From positions 1 to 10,986 of the forward strand of contig JBFMHD010000083.1 of assembly GCA_040752395.1 (NCBI GenBank): a stretch of 10,986 bases of DNA, written 5' to 3'. The notes below the pieces were generated by a model, which saw nothing but the letters and a program-made list of their open reading frames with translations, did no database searches and was not told the DNA's origin. This DNA comes from JBFMHD01 sp040752395 [NCBI: Candidatus Hydrogenedentota bacterium] (lineage in GTDB: Bacteria; JBFMHD01). Position numbers and translations under genes: made by a program. This document shows positions 6,572-10,986 of this stretch, in pieces (the first letter of the stretch is position 1; the number at the start of each line of letters is the position of its first letter).

Positions 6572-6609
6572 TTTAAAATAACCCTATTTTAAACTACGAA
6601 TTTTGTCAA
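6572..6609 (-). promoter_or_regulatory. Perfect palindrome beside a TTGACA box upstream of the GT-C gene
   Basis: TTTAAAATA (6572-6580), ACCC, TATTTTAAA (6585-6593) is a perfect 9-bp inverted repeat with a 4-nt centre. A minus-strand TTGACA (-35-like, 6609-6604) lies 10 nt before it in the direction of the GT-C gene, so the palindrome covers where a -10 box would be. This arrangement suits an operator, although no well-matched -10 at the standard 17-nt spacing was found. Confidence 0.4.
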
Positions 6610-6650
6610 AATATATCTTTCAGGTCTCTGAAAAACCCTGTCTTTAAAGA

Positions 6651-7859
6651 CTACTGGTGATTCAGCCCCGAAATGACCTCATCCGCTATTTTAGTCCAGT
6701 TTAACAGTTTAACGACATAATCCCTACCGGATTCCCCCATCTTTTTTCTCAATTCCGGATTATTCAGCATTTTTAATATCGCTTTTGATAATGCCATAGG
6801 ATCTTTTTCATCCACAAGAAGACCGTTTTCGCCGTCCTTTACGATAAGAGGGTTACCCGAAACGTTCGTCGCTACGACGGGTTTGCCGCATGACATTGCT
6901 TCCACCACAACAACATTTAACCCATCAATAGGTTCTTTAACAGCCGGTGTTATGAATATATCCGACATATTGTAATATAAAATAAGGTCTTTCGTGGGCA
7001 CGATTCCCAAAAATATCACGTATTTTTCAAGATTTAATTCTTTTACGATACCCTTGATCCTGTTTTCCAAATCTCCACCGCCTATAATTACCAGGACAAA
7101 ATCATCTCTTTCATTGATTATATAAGGTAGGGCTCTGATTAAATATTCCAGCCCCTTTTTAGGGACAAATCTCCCGATAAAAAGCAAGACAGTGGAAGTT
7201 TCAGGAATGTTTAATTTAGTGCGCTCCCTGACTCTGAGATCGTTATTGGGTTTAAACTTATCCGGATCACAGCTGTAAATAATTGTCCTGAATTTAGCAG
7301 GGGATGCTCCAAGTGCTGCCATTGCGTCTATTAATTCCCGGCTGTTTGCCGTAAGAAGTTTTGCCTGATTGCAAATGAATTTTGCGGTTAACTTGAAAAT
7401 AGCATAAACTCTGAAAAGCTGGACGTCTGAGCCTAAAAAAGAGATAGCGAGTGGAATGCCGGTAATTAGTGATACAACCGCACCGATAAAACCGAACGGT
7501 ATACCCCATTGGGCATGTATGAAATCAGGCCTGAGTTTTTTGACAAGCACCAAGAGGTTGACAATGCCGAAAAATATCAAAAAAGGAGCTAAAATGAAAT
7601 TTACTATTTTAAGTTTCTGATCAAGCATCATCACTCTCGAATAACCGAGTATGTGCCATTTTTTAAAAGGGAGGTATTTATACATCACGAATTTTACGGG
7701 TATCTCATCATTATTTCTTTTAAAATCATAAATATATGGCGCAAAAACCGTAACGTTATGTCCAAGCTTTTTATATGCGATGCTCAGCTCTTCAACGAAT
7801 ATTCCGGCCATATCTCCGTCATATCGCGGAAATGTATGAGTCAAAACGAGTATGTTCAT
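6651..7859 (-). CDS. Glycosyltransferase family 4 (GT-B fold)
   Basis: The 402-residue protein has the two Rossmann-like domains of retaining GT-B enzymes. The N-terminal domain opens with ILVLTHTFPRYDGDMAGIF (3-21), including the glycine-rich acceptor-side loop. The C-terminal domain has IGRFVPKKG (228-236), with R230 and K235 expected to hold the nucleotide diphosphate. The catalytic-site motif reads D312-x7-E320 (DGLNVVVVEA), a variant of E-x7-E with Asp first. The CGKPVVATNVSGNP segment (324-337) binds the donor. Length is normal for the family. It acts in the cytoplasm or at the inner face of the membrane, adding a sugar from a nucleotide or lipid donor to a growing glycan; the exact sugar is unknown. 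It lies upstream of the GT-C gene by 123 nt on the same strand. No clear Shine-Dalgarno precedes ATG 7859-7857. Confidence 0.9.
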   Translation of the reverse strand: MNILVLTHTFPRYDGDMAGIFVEELSIAYKKLGHNVTVFAPYIYDFKRNNDEIPVKFVMYKYLPFKKWHILGYSRVMMLDQKLKIVNFILAPFLIFFGIVNLLVLVKKLRPDFIHAQWGIPFGFIGAVVSLITGIPLAISFLGSDVQLFRVYAIFKLTAKFICNQAKLLTANSRELIDAMAALGASPAKFRTIIYSCDPDKFKPNNDLRVRERTKLNIPETSTVLLFIGRFVPKKGLEYLIRALPYIINERDDFVLVIIGGGDLENRIKGIVKELNLEKYVIFLGIVPTKDLILYYNMSDIFITPAVKEPIDGLNVVVVEAMSCGKPVVATNVSGNPLIVKDGENGLLVDEKDPMALSKAILKMLNNPELRKKMGESGRDYVVKLLNWTKIADEVISGLNHQ

Positions 7860-7887
7860 ATATTAATTTTATAAAATTAACTCCCAT

Positions 7888-7933
7888 ATTACAATATTTT
7901 TCTTGCAAATTCATAAAACAGCTGTATTGTAAT
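7888..7933. promoter_or_regulatory. Inverted repeat in the divergent spacer
   Basis: ATTACAATA (7888-7896) and TATTGTAAT (7925-7933) are perfect 9-bp inverted copies, 28 nt apart, between the divergent GT4 gene and the methyltransferase-like fragment. A weak plus-strand pair, TTGCAA (7904-7909) and TGTAAT (7928-7933), lies inside. It may be an operator or a promoter remnant. Confidence 0.35.
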
Positions 7934-7937
7934 AACT

Positions 7938-8087
7938 ATGAGTCAGGAAGGCAAGGATTATTCTAAAATATCTCCAAGGGTAAATAAAGAAGAGAGGCAG
8001 AGAAAAGCTTATAAAATACGTCAGATTATAAGTGACTACACTTCAAAAACAGGTGGTTTTACCTCGCAGACAATGGTCGGTATGTGA
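7938..8087 (+). pseudogene. 49-codon fragment resembling the N-terminus of a SAM methyltransferase
   Basis: The frame begins MSQEGKDYSKISPRVNKEE and continues through ERQRKAYKIRQIISDYTSKT before ending at TGA 8085-8087. This basic, helical start resembles the segment just before the SAM-binding motif in some class I methyltransferases, but the motif itself never appears. The last residues (GGFTSQTMVG) look more like a C-terminal piece, so an internal deletion may have joined the two ends. There is no Shine-Dalgarno. The SGNH pseudogene starts 24 nt later on the same strand, and the two may once have formed an operon. It could also be a small unknown gene; the family assignment is weak. Confidence 0.35.
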
Positions 8088-8111
8088 TATTCAAGATGAA
8101 TTGAGATAAAA

Positions 8112-8930
8112 ATGAGAATATTTAAAAGAGTTATTATTATAATAGCCGGGCTGTTTGTCGGTTTTACCCTGCTTGAAATCTTATGTCGGCAGTTTATGTC
8201 TGATTATTCAATAGTGCTTCCTATGTACGAGAACGATCCTGAAATCGGGCCTCTGCTTAAAAAAATCTCTCTCTTAAATGGAGAAACCCTGTATTCATCG
8301 TTGATGTAAAGACTAATTCGCTGGGTTTTAGAGGGAACGAGTGGGATCTTCAGTATGGCGGGAAAAAGATACTTGGGCTTGGAGATTCGTTTACTTTCGG
8401 TTCCAGCGTGCAGTTTGAGGACGCCTACCTGAACGTATTCAGCGAATTATGCAAGGCAAACGGCATTAACGCTATCGCATACAACGGTGGTCAGCCTGCA
8501 ACAGGAACATACCACCAATATCTTTTATCCAAAAGACTTGTAGGCGTATTGAACCCTGACATAATCACTCTCGTTTTTTTTTGCCGGCAATGATTTTATC
8601 GATAATTATTACGGGCAGAGCAGGTTTTCCTGCAACGAAGCCGGCTATCTGATTACCTCGGGCAAGAACTCTTTTATAATAAAGACAAAAAATTTTATTT
8701 ATACTAAATCATATTTTTTAAGGATATCAGGGGAAAGCCTGTCTAAAATACCTGCCGTGCATTTTATCTATCATAACACTTTGTCAAAAAATAAGGGCGG
8801 CATATGTGAAAACGATATTTTTTCCGGCAAGGCAAACCCCTTAAAAGATGACGCGTTTAGTAAAACCTGCGGTTATATAAATCAAATAAAAAATCTTGCC
8901 CATAGCTTTTCAATATTCAATTTGCACTAA
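8112..8930 (+). pseudogene. Broken SGNH/GDSL hydrolase gene (two frameshifts, C-terminus missing)
   Basis: The frame opens with a hydrophobic anchor (VIIIIAGLFVGFTLLEIL) and stops at 8307-8309. Restoring one A in the 7-A run at 8259-8265 gives LSLKWRNPVFIVDVKTNSLG and then GFRGNEW, the family's hallmark segment. That frame continues through block I (LGDSFTFG) and block II (GGQPATG) to the 9-T run at 8574-8582. Removing one T gives VFFAGNDF, which is block III, and the frame then runs to TAA at 8928-8930. The two shifts cancel, so first and last parts share one frame. The restored product is about 272 residues and lacks the DxxH block of the intact relative at 1273-2382. Either homopolymer change could be a sequencing error, but the missing C-terminus marks real decay. 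Confidence 0.75.
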
Positions 8931-8965
8931 ACTTTATACATTATCATGAATGATATGTCGTTAAA

Positions 8966-10480
8966 TTACAGTTTTGTTTTTGTAACTTCATCATCGGGGA
9001 TGTTTCTTGGAAGAATATTTTTGACTTTGTATTTTATAAACCCTATTCCCATAAGAAAAAGCATGATGAGGTCACGGTAATGGTTTATCTCGGAGAGATA
9101 TCTTTTAAGCATTACGAATAATGTAAGCTTCTCCTTATCCATTCCCCACCTTCCGCTCTGAGTGATCGAGAAAAGTCTTTCAGCTATATATGGAACACTC
9201 AGTTTCTCAAGGTAAAGCGGATAATCACCGAGTATGCCAGGAAGATAAAAAGGGCCGTATTTTTTATGTGCCATAGGGTCGCCCCAATCAAAATCCTTCG
9301 GAATGATTCTTCTCTCTTTGGCTATTTTTTCAAGGTCTGTGCCCGGATAAATCCTTGTTGGCTGGATATGACATTTTGATTTTAATTTGGTTACAAGTTT
9401 AAAAGTTTTATCAGCCATTTTATAATCTTCATCAGGAAAACTCACCATAAGATTGACTTCGCTGGTTAATCCCAGTTCATAACATATGCGGTCAACCTCG
9501 ATTATCTTCTCATCTGAAATCTTTTTGCCTATCACTTTATTTCTGATGTAATCATCGGCAGACTCGATACCGAAACATACATAAGTGCATCTTGACTCTT
9601 TCATTGTCTTAAGCATCTCTCTGTCAACATCATCGGCGCGGATTTCACAATCCCAGGTAATATCAAAACCTGATTTCATAATAGCGTCGCAAAACTCTAA
9701 AATCCTGCCCTTTTTTAGGTTGAAGGTTTCGTCGAAGAAACCGATGTGTTTTATCCCGTATTGTTTATTTAATAACTTTATCTGCTCCATAATATTCTCG
9801 ATTTTTCTAAACCGCACCTTTCCTTGCCAGAAATGGGTACTTGCGCAAAAGATGCAGCCGAAAGGGCAGCCTCTGCCTCCAAACACGTTCATTGCGGGAC
9901 GTTTCTCGCCATTATAGGTATGCACGTAATTATACACTTTAAAATCAGGTATCAAATGATATGCAGGATTCGGTATAGTATCAAGATCCGGTATGTAATA
10001 TCTCTTTGTGTTTATTATAATTTTGTTATTCACTCTGCAACAGACATTTGGTATGTTTGAAAAATCTTTTTCCCCGTTTTTTATGGCTTCTGCTATTTTA
10101 ACCATACTGTATTCAGCTTCGCCCTGAATGATTATATCGAGTTCAGGAAGATGCCTCATAGTATTTTTAGGGCAGAGAGTGGGATGCGGTCCTCCTGCCA
10201 TTACGGGAATCTTTAAATTGTTTTTCAGTGCTTTTACAAGCTCAAAACCCCGGAACCTCGAGTCAGTGGTGAAATATACGCCCACAATGTCAGGCGATTG
10301 CTGCCTAATGGCTGATACTGTCTGTTCAAGGGAAAGATCATATGGAAGCGGATCCACAATCGCAGCTTCAAAACCGGCTTGCTCGAGCGCCGCGGCACAG
10401 TAAAGCATGCCGTTCGGAAAAACGAGAGGGTTTACTGAGAACCTCCAGCTTTTATGAGACTGCGCTAGAACGATTTTCAT
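8966..10480 (-). CDS. Radical SAM protein with N-terminal B12-binding-like domain (BchE-like)
   Basis: The 504-residue protein has an N-terminal Rossmann-like domain of the cobalamin-binding type (residues 1 to about 140), with AGGPHPT at 95-101 but no DxHxxG motif, so any cobalamin would bind without that His ligand. The radical SAM core follows: GGRGCPFGCIFC holds the [4Fe-4S] ligands C205, C209 and C212, then FFDETF (248-253) and CFGIES (302-307), then YPGTDLEK (378-385). The C-terminal region of about 90 residues includes a hydrophobic stretch. Family members do methylations, cyclisations and other radical changes on lipids, tetrapyrroles and sugars; the substrate here is unknown. A Shine-Dalgarno AAGGGG (minus, 10493-10488) sits 7 nt before the ATG. 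The start overlaps the end of a truncated flippase gene by 29 nt, which indicates a former operon with it. Confidence 0.88.
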   Translation of the reverse strand: MKIVLAQSHKSWRFSVNPLVFPNGMLYCAAALEQAGFEAAIVDPLPYDLSLEQTVSAIRQQSPDIVGVYFTTDSRFRGFELVKALKNNLKIPVMAGGPHPTLCPKNTMRHLPELDIIIQGEAEYSMVKIAEAIKNGEKDFSNIPNVCCRVNNKIIINTKRYYIPDLDTIPNPAYHLIPDFKVYNYVHTYNGEKRPAMNVFGGRGCPFGCIFCASTHFWQGKVRFRKIENIMEQIKLLNKQYGIKHIGFFDETFNLKKGRILEFCDAIMKSGFDITWDCEIRADDVDREMLKTMKESRCTYVCFGIESADDYIRNKVIGKKISDEKIIEVDRICYELGLTSEVNLMVSFPDEDYKMADKTFKLVTKLKSKCHIQPTRIYPGTDLEKIAKERRIIPKDFDWGDPMAHKKYGPFYLPGILGDYPLYLEKLSVPYIAERLFSITQSGRWGMDKEKLTLFVMLKRYLSEINHYRDLIMLFLMGIGFIKYKVKNILPRNIPDDEVTKTKL

Positions 10481-10727
10481 TTGAATGCCCCTTAAAAATG
10501 TGGTTAATTAGAAAAATAACGCATAAAGAGTAACCCGTAAAACGGGTTGCTATCATACCGCAGAGAATGACAGAGGAATCAACATTTATAATGTTAAAAA
10601 AATAAATCATGGCAGCTTCAAGAAATCCTATGTTGTTGAAACTTAAAGGTATCAAAGTACACGTTCTTGATATTGCCTGCAGAAAGAATATATGAATGAT
10701 ATTTATGGATCTATACTTTCGTACATT
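10452..10727 (-). pseudogene. C-terminal fragment of a second flippase-like membrane protein gene
   Basis: The open frame (91 codons plus stop) reads IFFLQAISRTCTLIPLSFNN followed by IGFLEAAMIYFF. This aligns residue by residue with IFFLHTISRVASIIPITINN and IGVLEIAMIYFF in the intact protein encoded at 3647-4597. It covers only about the last 85 of some 316 residues; roughly 230 N-terminal residues are gone. Similarity fades upstream of about 10710, and an in-frame stop lies at 10730-10728. The Met codon at 10655 is internal to a membrane segment and not a true start. The 3' end overlaps the radical SAM gene by 29 nt. Loss of the upstream part may also have removed the promoter for the radical SAM gene. 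Confidence 0.8.
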
Positions 10728-10732
10728 TTACC

Positions 10733-10760
10733 TTGAAAAAATAAAAAGCCCCCGTATAAT
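10733..10760 (+). promoter_or_regulatory. Sigma-70-like promoter
   Basis: TTGAAA (10733-10738), a 16-nt spacer and a perfect TATAAT (10755-10760) form the best standard promoter in the window. It is followed by AGAGGA (10792-10797) 7 nt before the ATG at 10805. A second possible -35, TTGACT, lies at 10762-10767 without a good -10. Confidence 0.6.
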
Positions 10761-10804
10761 ATTGACTACAATTAAATAATCAACACTATACAGAGGAAAC
10801 TTCA

Positions 10805-10986
10805 ATGTTTACTACACAGCAAAGTATACAACCACCAAAGAATTTTGACAAGTATTTAAATCACTAATTAATTTTTGATAGTTTATATCACTTCCCTGTG
10901 AACCATAAAAAATTAGAATCATTATTTAATACCTTGAAAATGGCTGCTTAAATGAAATCCATTGACTTATTTTCTGCTAAAGTATA
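10805..10986 (+). pseudogene. Broken, unidentified reading frame (possible transposase start), runs off the window
   Basis: After a good promoter and an AGAGGA ribosome binding site, the frame begins MFTTQQSIQPPKNFDKYLNH and meets TAA at 10865-10867. The same frame continues without its start as LIFDSLYHFPVNHKKLESLF and on to a second TAA at 10949-10951. An ATG directly follows (10952) and reads MKSIDLFSAKV to the window edge. The text between the stops looks like normal protein, so two nonsense changes in one gene are likely. A separate real gene starting at 10952 is also possible. The family is not recognised; position and strong signals suggest a transposase or another element-borne gene, as inference only. 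Confidence 0.45.

Larger units (their letters stand above)
10710..10986 (+). mobile_element. Possible left end of an inserted element
   Basis: Homology to the flippase paralogue stops at about 10.71 kb. Unrelated sequence follows at once with its own promoter, ribosome binding site and reading frame on the opposite strand. This is what the edge of an insertion sequence looks like. No terminal inverted repeat or target duplication can be shown because the other end is outside the window, and a simple deletion or rearrangement is equally possible. Confidence 0.3.

Noticed and set aside
6640-6651. GTCTTTAAAGAC palindrome at the end of the GT4 gene as a terminator
   Set aside because: The self-complementary 12-mer leaves no room for a proper loop with a stable stem, although a short T run follows on the minus strand.
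8085-8114. TGA read-through or recoding joining the small fragment to the SGNH frame
   Set aside because: TGA is used as a normal stop by complete genes here (SGNH and flippase), and a further stop follows within a few codons.
8259-8582. Programmed ribosomal frameshifting in the SGNH gene
   Set aside because: Two separate shifts in different directions and a missing catalytic C-terminus are better explained by decay or homopolymer errors.
8942-8955. TATCAT-GA-ATGATA palindrome as a terminator between convergent genes
   Set aside because: A 6-bp AT-rich stem with a 2-nt loop and no T run is too weak.
9585-10403. Plus-strand open frames opposite the radical SAM gene
   Set aside because: They mirror conserved motifs of the minus-strand gene and show no domain of their own.
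10452-10655. Independent 67-residue membrane protein gene at 10452-10655 (minus)
   Set aside because: Its apparent Met lies inside a conserved segment of the flippase family and homology continues upstream, so it is a fragment and not a small gene.

Overview
This window is AT-rich bacterial chromosome DNA that reads as an accessory cell-envelope or surface-glycan locus. The gene mix is a SAM methyltransferase, SGNH hydrolases, a sulfatase-fold enzyme, a flippase-like membrane protein, GT-C and GT4 glycosyltransferases, and a radical SAM/B12-type protein. Such a mix is typical of uncultured Gram-negative candidate lineages; Omnitrophota-like bacteria fit the style, but no marker gene is present and this assignment is a low-confidence guess. 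No rRNA, tRNA or CRISPR array was seen.

Layout. Positions 1-299 have no complete gene. They hold three different short tandem repeats, a hairpin and, at the left edge, a very strong ribosome binding site followed by the first six codons of a minus-strand gene. From 300 to 4597 there is a methyltransferase (minus), then a plus-strand pair of SGNH hydrolase and sulfatase-fold protein 4 nt apart, then a flippase-like membrane protein (minus) whose 3' end overlaps the sulfatase gene by 18 nt. A 325-nt spacer (4598-4922) carries an imperfect inverted repeat and a GC-rich structured block. From 4923 to 7859 there are two minus-strand glycosyltransferase genes, GT-C membrane type then GT4. From 7938 to 8930 the plus strand holds two decayed genes: a 49-codon methyltransferase-like fragment and an SGNH hydrolase pseudogene with two homopolymer frameshifts and no C-terminus. 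A radical SAM gene (8966-10480, minus) follows. A truncated second flippase gene overlaps its start, and the truncation is at about 10.71-10.73 kb. The last 260 nt hold a good promoter and a broken, unidentified plus-strand reading frame that may be the edge of an inserted element.

Working together (inference): GT4 and GT-C would build or decorate a lipid-linked or surface glycan, the flippase-like protein would act in the membrane, and the SGNH, sulfatase-fold and methyltransferase products would add or remove small groups (acyl, phospho/sulfo, methyl). The methyltransferase, SGNH and flippase families each occur twice, intact in the left half and broken in the right half, so the right half looks like a decaying paralogous module around a still intact radical SAM gene. 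I did not find a clearly new defence or mobile system. The most unusual items are the sulfatase-fold protein with altered active-site residues, the dense short-repeat spacer at the left edge, and the disrupted flippase/radical SAM junction.
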